From NCBI RefSeq assembly GCF_041911615.1, contig NZ_JAYROR010000074.1:1-64000 (forward strand): a stretch of DNA of 64,000 nt, given 5' to 3'. Of this stretch, positions 1 to 10,370 are shown piece after piece. A program made the position numbers and the translations under genes. Each line of letters begins with the position of its first letter. The stretch's first letter is position 1. Source of the DNA: Zoogloea sp041911615 (lineage in GTDB: Bacteria; Pseudomonadota; Gammaproteobacteria; Burkholderiales; Rhodocyclaceae). Below the pieces are notes generated by a model, which did not search any database, was not told the origin of the DNA, and worked only from the letters and a program-made list of their open reading frames with translations.

Positions 1-149
1 GACGCGGCCCCGCCGGCCAGACCGAGCTTGGTCGCGGCGGCCTTGTCGGCCTCGCTGGGCGGCTGCGGCGCGGTCGGCGCGGGGGCGCGGTCGGCAGCCA
101 CGTCGGCGCTGGCGGGAAGCGGATTGGTGGTTCGGATGGTCTGGTTCAT
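1..149 (-). CDS. Unknown protein, N-terminus only (runs off left edge)
   Basis: An ATG at 149 is preceded by a clear Shine-Dalgarno AAGGAG about 6 bases upstream. The frame stays open to the window edge, giving 49 residues beginning MNQTIRTTNPLPASADVAAD and continuing in an Ala/Pro-rich stretch (PAPTAPQPPSEADKAAA). The visible part looks like a disordered N-terminus. I do not recognise the family and no function can be proposed. The ribosome-binding site and open frame are the only support. Confidence 0.5.
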   Translation of the reverse strand, partial: MNQTIRTTNPLPASADVAADRAPAPTAPQPPSEADKAAATKLGLAGGAA

Positions 150-335
150 GGCGATCTCCTTGAGGTTGATGACACGACTTCATCATCGTCCGCGGCCTCC
201 ACCCCCGACATCGGCCGCCGCCCGAAAGCGATGTCGGCCAAGACCGACAACCGTGTAGGAAACCCCGGCCAACAGCATCAACTATGCCAATTGGGCGATC
301 CGTGACTTTTCTTACACGCGGATACATCTCCGATG

Positions 336-364
336 TTGCATCGCACAAACCGGACGCCTAGAAT
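336..364 (+). promoter_or_regulatory. Sigma70-type promoter for the small RNA candidate
   Basis: TTGCAT (336-341) and TAGAAT (359-364) are separated by exactly 17 bp, a near-consensus sigma70 arrangement. Transcription would start near 371. The next plausible protein start is at 550, with a terminator in between, so the immediate product is the short RNA at 371-441. I see nothing else distinct in 150-335. Confidence 0.6.
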
Positions 365-370
365 TTGAAC

Positions 371-441
371 CGTCTCCTCCACCCTCCTCCTTTGGTGTGG
401 ATTTAACCCGAGTGGCGCTCCCGCCCTCGGGTTTTTCTTTT
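371..441 (+). ncRNA. Candidate small RNA with repeated CUCC (anti-Shine-Dalgarno) motifs
   Basis: Seen: a promoter just upstream, then about 70 bases holding TCTCCTCC (373-380) and CCTCCTCC (383-390), ending in a strong intrinsic terminator whose apical loop is again CTCC. No convincing reading frame lies between promoter and terminator. Known: C-rich single-stranded CUCC motifs are typical of small RNAs that pair with Shine-Dalgarno sequences to block translation. Inferred: a short trans-acting regulatory RNA. Alternatively it is a leader or attenuator of the large NTPase gene at 550. Confidence 0.5.
405..441 (+). terminator. Rho-independent terminator with CUCC loop
   Basis: AACCCGAG (405-412) pairs with CTCGGGTT (426-433), and inside it GGCG (414-417) pairs with CGCC (422-425), leaving one bulged T and a CTCC tetraloop. 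The stem has 12 base pairs and runs into TTTTTCTTTT (432-441). Orientation is + because the T-run follows the stem on this strand only. Confidence 0.8.
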
Positions 442-549
442 GGTGCGCGGTTTTTCGACGCCGCCCCGTCCAACTGCGCCAGCGCAAGCAGCGCCATGCA
501 GATCGGGTGCTATCCTCGACAGCTTCGCAACACGCACGGAGCGCAGCCC

Positions 550-3273
550 ATGGCCGAGGTCAAGATTTTCCTGTCCACCGTCAGCGCGGAGTTCCGCAGC
601 TACCGCTACACCCTGCGCCACCAGCTCGACCGCCCCAACGTGACGGTCAAGGTGCAGGAGGACTTCATCGCCACCGGCACCGAGACGCTGGACATGCTCG
701 ACCAGTACATCCGCGCCTGCGACGTGGTGATCCACCTGGTCGGCGACATGAGCGGCGCGATGGCCCAGGCGCCCTCGGTGGCGGCAATCCGCCAGCTTTA
801 CTCCGATTTCGCCACCCGACTGCCGCCGGTGGCCGATTTCGTCGCCGCAGGCGGCCCGGCCATGTCCTACACCCAATGGGAAGCCTGGCTGGCCCTCCAC
901 CACGGCAAGCGCCTCATCATCGCCGTGCCCGAGCCCGGCGCCGAACGCGACCCGCACTACATCCTCGACCCGCTCCAGCAGGCCGCCCAGCAGGCGCACC
1001 TCGCCCGGCTGGCAAGCATCGAGCGTCATCCCGGCATCCATTTCCGCTCCGCCGACCACTTCGCCGCCGAAGTGTGGCGCTCCGGGCTGTTCGACGTGCT
1101 CGTCGACGCCGGCCTCGTCCGCCGGGTGGACCGCCTGCCCTATTCCAGCCTGGGCGAACTCTTCATGGGCCGCGACGCCGACCTCGCCGCCGTGGCCGAC
1201 CTCCTCGGCCCCACGCCGCGCCAGGCCGAACAGCCCGCCGCCTGCGTGGCCCTGTGGGGCCTGGGCGGCATCGGCAAGACCCGGCTGGCGCTGGAGTACG
1301 CCTGGCGCCAGGGCGGCGGCCACCCTGCGCGCCTGCTGGTGGGCGCCGACAGCCCGGCCACCCTGCACGCCAACCTCGCCGCCCTGTGCGCCGCCAGCGC
1401 CCTCGACCTGCCCGAACAGCACGCCACCGAAGAAGCCCGCCAGCACGCCGCGGTGCTCGCTTGGCTCAATCGCCACCCCGGCTGGCTGCTGATCCTCGAC
1501 AACGCCGACGACGAAGCCGCCGCCACGGCCGTCGAAGCCCTGCGCGCCCAGCTCAGCGGCGGCCACATCCTGGTGACGAGCCGCCTGCCCAACTGGAGCG
1601 CCGCGATCCACGCGCGCGAAGTGGACGTGCTCGCCCCCGCCGCCGCCGCCGACTTTCTGCTGCTGCGCACCGCGAACCGCCGCAAACCCCAGCCCGACGA
1701 CGCGGCCCGCGCCGCCGAGCTGGCCCATGAGCTGGGCTACCTCGCCCTGGCCCTCGAGCAGGCCGGCGCCTACATCGCCAAACTGCGCCTCGGCTTCGGC
1801 CAGTATCTCGAACGCTGGCAAAGCCAGCGCGACAAGGTGCTTGAGTGGTACGACCCGCGCCTGATGCAATACCCGAAGAGCGTCGCCATCACCTGGCAGA
1901 CCAGCTTCGACCAATTGAGCGAGCCCGCCCGCCGCCTGCTGCAACGCCTCGCCTGGCTCGCCCCGGCGCCCATTCCCGCAAGCCTGCTGGACGTGCCGAT
2001 CCCCGACGAGGGCGCCGACCTGCGCGAAGCCTTGATGGAACTGGAAGCCCTCTCGCTGGTGCGCATTTCCGACGACGGCGGGCGTTTCAGCATCCACCGG
2101 CTGGTGCAAGCGGTCACCCAGCGCGGGCAGGCCGTCGACCCCGAGCACACCCGGTTGGCTGAAGCGCTTCAGTGGGTCGATGATGCTTTCGTCGGCGAGC
2201 CGCAGGACGTGCGTAACTGGCCGACCCTCGATCCCCTCGCCGACCATGCGGCGCCGGTGGCGGAGCATGGCGTGGAGCGTAGCCTCTCCGGCCCAAGTGC
2301 CCGACTGCTCGATCAGGCCGGCTCACTCCTCCACGCCAAAGCTCAGTACATCGAAGCCGAACCCCTGATGCGCCGCGCGCTGGCCATTGACGAGGACAGC
2401 TTCGGATCCGATCACCCCACCGTCGCCATCCGCCTCAACAACCTGGCCCAACTGCTGCATGCCACCAACCGCCTCGCCGAGGCCGAACCCCTGATGCGCC
2501 GCGCGCTGGCCATCCACGAGGCCAGCTTCGGCCCCGATCACCCCGACGTCGCCCGCGATCTCAACAACCTGTCCGGGCTGCTGCAAGACACCAACCGTCT
2601 CGCCGAGGCCGAAACCCTGATACGCCGTGCGCTGGCCATCAACGAGGACAGCTTCGGACCCGATCACCCCGACGTCGCCATCCGCCTCCACAATCTGGCT
2701 ACCCTGCTGTACGACACTAACCGGTCCACAGAGGCCGAACCCCTGATGCGCCGTGCGCTGGCTATCAACGAGGACAGCTTCGGCACTGATCATCCGAGGG
2801 TCGCCAACGACCTCAACGACCTAGCCACACTGCTGAGAGCCACCAACCGCCTCGCCGAGTCCGAACCCCTGATGCGCCGCGCGCTGAGTATCGACGAGGC
2901 CGGTTTCGGCCCCGATCACCCCACCGTCGCGCGCGATCTCGGCAACCTGTCCTTGCTGCTGCAAGACACCAACCGCCTCGACGAGGCTGAACCCCTGATG
3001 CGCCGCGCGCTGGCGATCGGTGAGATCAGCTTCAGCACCGATCACCCAGACGTTGCCACCGACCTCAACAATCTAGCCCAACTGCTGGTAGCCACCAACC
3101 GGCCCACCGAGGCCGAACCCCTGATGCGCCGGGCGCTAGGGATCTTCGTCACCAGCTTCGGCGGCGACCACCCGAACAGCCAGACCGTAGGCGACAACTA
3201 CATCGCCCTCCTCCTCGCCCTCGGCAAAACCGAAGCCGAAATCACCGAAGCCCTCCGTACCCTGCTGACCTGA
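550..3273 (+). CDS. STAND NTPase: DUF4062-like, NB-ARC and TPR repeats
   Basis: A 907-residue signalling NTPase of the STAND class. The N-terminus (about 1-110; KIFLSTVSAEF, then CDVVIHLVGD) resembles DUF4062/TIR-like domains. An NB-ARC module follows, with Walker A GLGGIGKT near residue 237 and Walker B LLILDNADD near 313, then a winged-helix region. The C-terminus (about 598-880) is seven 42-residue TPR units of the kinesin-light-chain type. I start at the ATG at 550 because conserved sequence begins there. Upstream in-frame codons overlap the terminator, and an extended -10 (TGCTATCCT, 508-516) could serve this start. Known: such proteins sense a ligand via the repeats and oligomerise; many act in antiviral defence. 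A defence role is inference only, as no other defence gene is adjacent. Confidence 0.85.
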   Translation: MAEVKIFLSTVSAEFRSYRYTLRHQLDRPNVTVKVQEDFIATGTETLDMLDQYIRACDVVIHLVGDMSGAMAQAPSVAAIRQLYSDFATRLPPVADFVAAGGPAMSYTQWEAWLALHHGKRLIIAVPEPGAERDPHYILDPLQQAAQQAHLARLASIERHPGIHFRSADHFAAEVWRSGLFDVLVDAGLVRRVDRLPYSSLGELFMGRDADLAAVADLLGPTPRQAEQPAACVALWGLGGIGKTRLALEYAWRQGGGHPARLLVGADSPATLHANLAALCAASALDLPEQHATEEARQHAAVLAWLNRHPGWLLILDNADDEAAATAVEALRAQLSGGHILVTSRLPNWSAAIHAREVDVLAPAAAADFLLLRTANRRKPQPDDAARAAELAHELGYLALALEQAGAYIAKLRLGFGQYLERWQSQRDKVLEWYDPRLMQYPKSVAITWQTSFDQLSEPARRLLQRLAWLAPAPIPASLLDVPIPDEGADLREALMELEALSLVRISDDGGRFSIHRLVQAVTQRGQAVDPEHTRLAEALQWVDDAFVGEPQDVRNWPTLDPLADHAAPVAEHGVERSLSGPSARLLDQAGSLLHAKAQYIEAEPLMRRALAIDEDSFGSDHPTVAIRLNNLAQLLHATNRLAEAEPLMRRALAIHEASFGPDHPDVARDLNNLSGLLQDTNRLAEAETLIRRALAINEDSFGPDHPDVAIRLHNLATLLYDTNRSTEAEPLMRRALAINEDSFGTDHPRVANDLNDLATLLRATNRLAESEPLMRRALSIDEAGFGPDHPTVARDLGNLSLLLQDTNRLDEAEPLMRRALAIGEISFSTDHPDVATDLNNLAQLLVATNRPTEAEPLMRRALGIFVTSFGGDHPNSQTVGDNYIALLLALGKTEAEITEALRTLLT
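2341..3174 (+). repeat. 126-bp in-frame tandem repeats (TPR units)
   Basis: Seven copies of a 126-bp unit, each encoding a segment like AEPLMRRALAIxEDSFGxDHP, follow one another with spacing of exactly 126 bp. Several stretches are near identical in DNA sequence, so unit number could change by recombination. The third unit is the most divergent at the start (AETLIRRAL). Confidence 0.85.
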
Positions 3274-3281
3274 CCCACCCC

Positions 3282-3701
3282 CTACTCGCAAACCGCCCGA
3301 ATCCCCGCCGGCACCGCCACCGCCCTGATCTTCGGCGGGTCCACCGACTCCCGCAGCGCGAACACCCGCACCTCGCGCCCTTCCGCCAGCACCGTGTCGC
3401 CACGCCGGGCGGTGTGGCGCATCGTGAAGCTCTTGCCGCCCCAGCTGTCCACCCAGCTCTCGATCTCGATGTCCTCGCCGTAGGTGGCGGGGGCGCGGAA
3501 GCTGGCCTGGGCGTCCACCAGGGGCGTGCCGATGATGCCGGAGTCGGGCTCGGTGTCGCGCCAGCTGGGCACGCCGCAGGCGGTGAAGAACTCCCGGCTG
3601 GCGGTGTCGAACCATCTGAAGTAATTGGAAAAATGCACGATCTGGGCCGGGTCGCAGTCGACGAAGGCGACCCGCAGGCGATGGATGTGGCGTCGCGCCA
3701 T
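3282..3701 (-). CDS. Acyl-CoA thioesterase, 4-hydroxybenzoyl-CoA thioesterase family
   Basis: A 139-residue hotdog-fold thioesterase that would release a free aromatic or acyl acid from its CoA ester. The motif DCDPAQIVHFSNYFRWFD places Asp17 where the catalytic aspartate of 4-hydroxybenzoyl-CoA thioesterases sits. The start at 3701 has AAGGAG upstream; a longer in-frame start to 3863 would run through the terminator and lacks family similarity. It lies at the 3' end of the catabolic cluster on the same strand, but a terminator hairpin separates it from the CoA-transferase gene, so it may be expressed at a lower level or independently. Likely substrate (inference): the aroyl-CoA left after side-chain beta-oxidation. 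Confidence 0.85.
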   Translation of the reverse strand: MARRHIHRLRVAFVDCDPAQIVHFSNYFRWFDTASREFFTACGVPSWRDTEPDSGIIGTPLVDAQASFRAPATYGEDIEIESWVDSWGGKSFTMRHTARRGDTVLAEGREVRVFALRESVDPPKIRAVAVPAGIRAVCE

Positions 3702-3750
3702 GAATGTTCTCCTTGATGGGTCTGGCGCCGGGGTTCTTCCGTAACGGCAG

Positions 3751-3784
3751 AAAAATGCGGCCGCCGGTTGCCCGGCTGGCCGCA
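3751..3784 (-). terminator. Intrinsic terminator between CoA-transferase and thioesterase genes
   Basis: Reading the minus strand, an almost perfect GC-rich hairpin (3784-3756, one bulge, TTGC-type loop) is followed by five T residues (3755-3751). It lies downstream of the CoA-transferase stop and before the thioesterase start, so it would end or attenuate the main catabolic transcript. Confidence 0.65.
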
Positions 3785-3826
3785 GGAACAAGCCGATACC
3801 ACCCGGCTGCCGCGTCGGTGCTGACC

Positions 3827-5389
3827 TCAGCGGCCGCCGATCCGCTCGGCGAGTTGCCCCCATTCGGGCTGGAACAGGCCGGCGTCCATCAGCTGCACGT
3901 CGCGCATGATCGGCGGGAAGGCCATGTGGGCCACGATGTCGCGCTCGATGTCGATGCCGGGGGCCACCTCGAGCAGTTCCATGCCTTCGGGCGTGAGGCG
4001 GAACACCGCGCGCTCGGTGACGTAGAGCACCGTCTGGCCGACGCTGGCGGCGTAGTGGCCGCTGAAGGTGATCTGCTCCACGTGGTCGATGAACTTGCGG
4101 CTCTTGCCTTCCTTGACGATCTTCAGCCGCCCGTCCGCGACGCCGATCTCCAGCCCGCCGGCGGTGAAGGTGCCGCAGAACACCACCTTCTTGGCGTTCT
4201 GGGTGATGTTGATGAAACCGCCGCAGCCCACCGGGCGGCCGCTGAACTTGCTCACGTTGACGTTGCCGTGGCCGTCGGTCTGGGCCAGGCCCAGGAAGGC
4301 CACGTCGATGCCGCCGCCGTCGTAAAAGTCGAACTGGGCCGGCTGCTCCACCACCGCCTCGGCGTTGGAGGCGTGGCCGAAATCCAGCCCGGCGGCCGGC
4401 ACGCCGCCAATGGGGCCAGTCTCCAGCGTGAGCGCCATCAGGTGCTCGATCTTCTCTTCCGCCGCCACCGCGGCCAGGCCCTCCGGCATGCCGATGCCGA
4501 GGTTCACCACCGCGCCGGGCTTGAGCTCCATCGCGGCACGGCGGGCGATGATCTTGCGTTCGTCCAGCGGCAGCGCCTGCATGGCCCGGGTCGGCACCTT
4601 GATGTCGCCGGCGTACACCGGGTTGAAGTAGGTGCCCATGGTCTGCAGGTGGTTCTCGGGCCGGCCGATCACGAGGTAGTCCACCAGGATGCCGGGGATC
4701 TTCACGTCCTTGGGGTGCAGGGTGCCGTTCTTGACGATGTGCTCCACCTGCACGATGACGATGCCGCCGCTGGCCCGCGCCGCCTGGGCGATGGACAGCG
4801 ATTCAAGCAGCACGCCCTCGCGGGCCATCGACACGTTGCCGTTCTCGTCGGCAAACGAGCCGCGCAGCAGGGCCACGTCCACCTTGGGGTTGCGGAAGTA
4901 CAGCCACTCCTCGCCGTCCAGGTGCACCACCTCGACCAGGTCTTCGGTGGCCGAGGCGTTCACCTTGGCGCCCTCGATGCGCGGATCGACGAAGGTTTCG
5001 AGCCCCACCTTGGAGAGGAAGCCCGGCCGCCGCCCGGCGATCTGCTTGGGCAGCTGCACCAGCACGCCTTGCGGCAGGTTGTAGGCCTCGATCCTGTTTT
5101 CCATGATGAGGCGCATCAGCTCCGGCCCGCCCACGCCGAAGTGGCCGCCGACGATGCGCTTGAGCAGGCCTTCGCGGGCGAAGTGATGGACGCCGCGGTC
5201 CTTGCCGTTGCCCACGCCGGTGGCGTGGTACAGGGTGAGATCGCGCGGGTGGCCGGTGGCCTCGAAGGATTCGCGGATCGCCTTCACCGCCTCTTCGGCG
5301 AAACCCGCCAGGCCCATGCCGGTGCAGTAAACCGTGGCGCCGTTCTTGACCAGATGCCCCACGTCGGAGGGCGCAATGACTCGTGCCAT
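3827..5389 (-). CDS. Acyl-CoA:acetate/3-ketoacid CoA-transferase (family I)
   Basis: A 520-residue single-chain family I CoA-transferase with fused alpha and beta halves, like YdiF and propionate CoA-transferases. The N-terminal half has the GxGxxG-type segment (GGHFGVGGP). The C-terminal half carries the catalytic glutamate in TLETGPIGG, about residue 323, close to its place in YdiF. It transfers CoA between an acyl-CoA and a free acid through a glutamyl-CoA intermediate. It lies 10 bp downstream of the SDR frame in the beta-oxidation cluster. It could activate an incoming acid with acetyl-CoA or recover CoA from the product. Exact substrate unknown. Confidence 0.85.
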   Translation of the reverse strand: MARVIAPSDVGHLVKNGATVYCTGMGLAGFAEEAVKAIRESFEATGHPRDLTLYHATGVGNGKDRGVHHFAREGLLKRIVGGHFGVGGPELMRLIMENRIEAYNLPQGVLVQLPKQIAGRRPGFLSKVGLETFVDPRIEGAKVNASATEDLVEVVHLDGEEWLYFRNPKVDVALLRGSFADENGNVSMAREGVLLESLSIAQAARASGGIVIVQVEHIVKNGTLHPKDVKIPGILVDYLVIGRPENHLQTMGTYFNPVYAGDIKVPTRAMQALPLDERKIIARRAAMELKPGAVVNLGIGMPEGLAAVAAEEKIEHLMALTLETGPIGGVPAAGLDFGHASNAEAVVEQPAQFDFYDGGGIDVAFLGLAQTDGHGNVNVSKFSGRPVGCGGFINITQNAKKVVFCGTFTAGGLEIGVADGRLKIVKEGKSRKFIDHVEQITFSGHYAASVGQTVLYVTERAVFRLTPEGMELLEVAPGIDIERDIVAHMAFPPIMRDVQLMDAGLFQPEWGQLAERIGGR

Positions 5390-5399
5390 CGTCGCCCCC

Positions 5400-6167
<768 letters not shown>

Positions 6168-6219
6168 GTGCTGTCTCCTTCCACTGGCCGGCGCGAGGCC
6201 GGCGCTGTCATTTTTATCG

Positions 6220-6345
6220 GTGCGAATTCATGCGCAGCGATGCGTCGAAAACCTTGCGCAGCCCGGCCCTGTCTCCGCGGGCGAATGAAGTCGCCCCTAC
6301 AAAAGCCAGCGCACCGCCCCCTTGTGGGTGCGAATTCATTCGCAC
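6220..6345. repeat. REP-type palindromic repeats between SDR and thiolase genes
   Basis: Three related units lie here: GTGCGAATTCATGCGCA (6220-6236), a full minus-oriented unit of the GGGGCGA..TCGCCC family (6277-6300), and the perfect-arm hairpin GTGCGAATTCATTCGCAC (6328-6345). The same family appears at 28424, 30097 and 31459. They fill most of the gap between two genes of one operon and could form mRNA hairpins. Confidence 0.75.
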
Positions 6346-6413
6346 AACACGCGTTGAACGACGGACACGGCGGGGTCGGCCCCAGCGCGCGAAGGTATTC
6401 GCCCTCGCGGCGC

Positions 6414-7664
<1,251 letters not shown>

Positions 7665-7668
7665 GGGC

Positions 7669-8427
7669 TTAACCTTTCTTCCGGTTGAGGAATTCCTGCA
7701 TGCGGCGGTTGGCTTCGTCGCTGCTCTGGGCGATCGCGGCCGCGAGGGATTCGGTGTAGAGGCCGTTGGCCATGGACATGTCGCCGATGTTGGCGACAGC
7801 GGTGATCGACGCCCAGTTGGAGAGCGGCGCGTTGGTGGCGATCTGGCGGGCGAGCTTCATGGCCTCGGCCAGCGCCTCGCCTTCTTCGACGAGGTAGTGC
7901 GACAGGCCGAGGCGGTAGCCGTCTTCGGCGTTGTAGCGGCGGCCGGTGAGCATCATCTCGGTCATGCGGTCGGGGCCGATGATCTTGGAGACGCGCACCG
8001 AGGCGCCGCCGCCCACGAAGATGCCGCGCTGGCCTTCCGGCAGCTGGTAGAAGGTCGTCTTGTCGGCCACGCGGACGTGGGTGCTGGTGGCGAGCTCGAG
8101 CCCGCCGCCCACCACCGCGCCGTGCAGCGCCGACACCACCGGCCGGCCGCCGAACTGGATCTTCTGGAAGACCCGGTGCCACCACTGGGAGTGCTGCAGC
8201 ACCTCGAAGGGCGAGCGGATCTGGTGTTCCGACAGGTCCAGCCCGGCCGAGAAGTGCGCGCCCTCGCCGGACAGCACCACCACCGTGGCGTCGGCGCCGA
8301 GGCTGTCGAAGCAGGCTTCCAGATCCTCCAGCAGGCCGTTATTCACCGCGTTGCGCTTGGCCGGCCGGTTGAGCCGGATGTGGGCGATGCTGTCTTCGAG
8401 GGTGACCAGGATGTTTTCGTAGTTCAT
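7669..8427 (-). CDS. Enoyl-CoA hydratase/isomerase family protein
   Basis: A 252-residue crotonase. The oxyanion-hole region is HFSAGLDL, and both catalytic glutamates of hydratases appear in place (Glu111 in GGGLE, Glu131 in QLPEG). It would hydrate an enoyl-CoA, here probably an aryl-acryloyl-CoA made by the ligase at 8487 or the dehydrogenase at 11640. Start ATG 8427 has an AAGGAA-like site upstream; longer in-frame starts have no family similarity. It lies between the CoA ligase and thiolase genes on one strand. A hydratase-lyase role is possible but less likely because a thiolase and SDR are present. Confidence 0.85.
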   Translation of the reverse strand: MNYENILVTLEDSIAHIRLNRPAKRNAVNNGLLEDLEACFDSLGADATVVVLSGEGAHFSAGLDLSEHQIRSPFEVLQHSQWWHRVFQKIQFGGRPVVSALHGAVVGGGLELATSTHVRVADKTTFYQLPEGQRGIFVGGGASVRVSKIIGPDRMTEMMLTGRRYNAEDGYRLGLSHYLVEEGEALAEAMKLARQIATNAPLSNWASITAVANIGDMSMANGLYTESLAAAIAQSSDEANRRMQEFLNRKKG

Positions 8428-8486
8428 GCTCTTTCCTTGTTGTGGCACGCGGGGGTGCTGTTCTCCCGGTTCGTGCGTGTTGCTCT

Positions 8487-10358
8487 TCAGGCTGCCCCGG
8501 CCGGCAGGATCACGCTGTGGTCCGGCTCGTCGGCGTGCAGGCGCAGCACCAGATCGGCACGGCGCGTCAGCACGAGGCGCTGGTTGATGTAGCCCTTGTC
8601 GGTGATCTCCCCGGCGTCGATGGAGGGCGGCTCCACCAGCAGCATCGCCCGCGCCGCCGAGCCCGCCGAACCGCCACCTTCCTTCTTGAGCCGCGCGAGG
8701 CCGCGGGCGACCATCGCGCGCACCGAGGGCTGGTGCAGCAGTTCTTCCACCGACGCATCCGGCGGCAGGTTGGCGGAGAGCTTTCGCAGCTCGGGGATGT
8801 TGGGGAAGATCAGGAAGCCGATCTCGTCGCGGTCGTGGCCGGTGACCACGATGTCCTGAGCCACCGGCACCAGGGCGTCGAGGCCCTTCATGCGCAGCGC
8901 GCCCACATGCACCCAGGTGCCGGTGACGAGCTTGAAGTCCTCGCCCACGCGACCGTCGAAGAGCAGGCCCTTCTGGGGCTTGGTGGGGTCGACGAACTCG
9001 ACCGCGTCGCCGATCTTGTAGAAGCCTTCCTCGTCGAAGGCGGCCTTCGACAGCTCGGGCAGCTTCCAGTAGCCGGGCATCACGTTGTGGCCGCGCACCC
9101 GCACTTCCATCTTGTCGGCGGACGGCACCAGCTTGAGCTCGGTGCCGGGGATGGGGATGCCGATCACGCCGGAGCGCTCCGGCGCGAAGTGGCTGTCGGT
9201 GCATAGCGGCGCGGTTTCCGTCGAACCCCAGCCCGACACCAGCGGCACCTGGAAGCCCAGGGTCTCCAGTGACAGGCGGTTGAGCTCGTCGTACAAGTGC
9301 TGGGGCAGCGCGGCGGCGGCGTAGAAGATCACCTGCAGGTTCTTGAAGAAGGCTTCCCGCAGGCCGGCGTCCTCGTGGAGCGCCGACACCAGCATGTCGA
9401 AGCCCCGCGGCACGTTGAGATACACCGTGGGCGACACTTCGCGCAGGTTCTTCAGGCTGGTCTCGAACACGCCCGGCACCGGCTTGCCGGCGTCGAGGTA
9501 AAGGGTGCCGCCGTTACGCAGCACCATGTTGAAGTTGTGATTGCTGCCGAAGGTGTGGCTCCAGGGCAGCCAATCCACGATCACCGGCGGCTCGGCTTCG
9601 AGGAAGGGCCAGATCTGCGCCTTGGCCTGCTGGTTGGAGCAGATCATGTGCTGGGTGTTGATGACCGCCTTCGGCGCCCCCACGGAGCCCGAGGTGAACA
9701 GGAACTTGGCGATGGTCTCGCCATTGACCTGGGCGTAGGCGGCATCCACCGCCCCCGCGTCGGTGCGTTCGAGCAGCGCGGAAAACGGCACCGCGGGCAC
9801 CGCCCCCTCGCCCGGGCCACCGGCCGTGCCGGCCACCACCACCCCGTCGTGGAGCGGCGCGATGGCCGCCAGCGCCTGGGCAAAGCGGGCGTGGTGCTCG
9901 ACGAAGATCACCCCCGGCCGGATGTGCTCGATATTGCTCTTGAGCTTGGCGAAATCCTTCGACACCAGCGAATACGCCTGGGAGATCGCCGATATCGGCA
10001 CCCCAACGTGCATCGCCGCCAGCATCAAAATGGCGTGCTCGACGCTGTTGTCGGAGAGCACCACCACCGGGCGCTCGGCCGACAGCCGTTGCCCGAGCAG
10101 CCAGGTGGCCGCGGCACGCACACGGGCCAGGGCCTCGGCATAGTTCACCCGCACCCATTCGCCATCGAAGCCGCGCTCCGCGATGAAGGTGCGCTCGGGC
10201 GCCTCCGCAGCCCAGCGCTCCAGGTGTTCGCCGAGCCGCAGCGGCACGGTGCCGAGCGCCATCGGCGAGCGCAGGATGCGGCTGCCGTCGGCACGGTGCT
10301 CCACCGTTACGGTGGCCGGCGCAAAGAGCCGGGCCGGATCACGCATGATCGTCGTCAT
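8487..10358 (-). CDS. AMP-dependent acyl-CoA synthetase, feruloyl-CoA synthetase type
   Basis: A 623-residue ANL-superfamily ligase, longer than most acyl-CoA synthetases and similar in length and motifs to feruloyl-CoA synthetases. The ATP loop is FLFTSGSVGAPKAV near residue 230, the adenine-binding motif is SGWGSTE, and the hinge region holds GDAVEFVDP...GLLFDGRVGEDFKL. It lacks the usual C-terminal PxTxxGK motif; the region after DAGEITDKGYINQ is where the lysine would be expected, as in feruloyl-CoA synthetases. Start ATG 10358 has AAGGAG eight bases upstream. It would activate a (hydroxy)cinnamate- or phenylpropanoid-like acid. Substrate is inferred. Confidence 0.8.
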   Translation of the reverse strand: MTTIMRDPARLFAPATVTVEHRADGSRILRSPMALGTVPLRLGEHLERWAAEAPERTFIAERGFDGEWVRVNYAEALARVRAAATWLLGQRLSAERPVVVLSDNSVEHAILMLAAMHVGVPISAISQAYSLVSKDFAKLKSNIEHIRPGVIFVEHHARFAQALAAIAPLHDGVVVAGTAGGPGEGAVPAVPFSALLERTDAGAVDAAYAQVNGETIAKFLFTSGSVGAPKAVINTQHMICSNQQAKAQIWPFLEAEPPVIVDWLPWSHTFGSNHNFNMVLRNGGTLYLDAGKPVPGVFETSLKNLREVSPTVYLNVPRGFDMLVSALHEDAGLREAFFKNLQVIFYAAAALPQHLYDELNRLSLETLGFQVPLVSGWGSTETAPLCTDSHFAPERSGVIGIPIPGTELKLVPSADKMEVRVRGHNVMPGYWKLPELSKAAFDEEGFYKIGDAVEFVDPTKPQKGLLFDGRVGEDFKLVTGTWVHVGALRMKGLDALVPVAQDIVVTGHDRDEIGFLIFPNIPELRKLSANLPPDASVEELLHQPSVRAMVARGLARLKKEGGGSAGSAARAMLLVEPPSIDAGEITDKGYINQRLVLTRRADLVLRLHADEPDHSVILPAGAA

Positions 10359-10370
10359 CGTCCGCGCTCC

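Noticed and set aside
28..258. Plus-strand open frame of 76 codons at the left edge
   Set aside because: No ribosome site; it overlaps the minus-strand start at 149, which has a clear AAGGAG site.
403..2268. Long minus-strand open frame of 621 codons
   Set aside because: Antisense shadow of the STAND NTPase; low-complexity Gly/Ala/His composition and no motifs.
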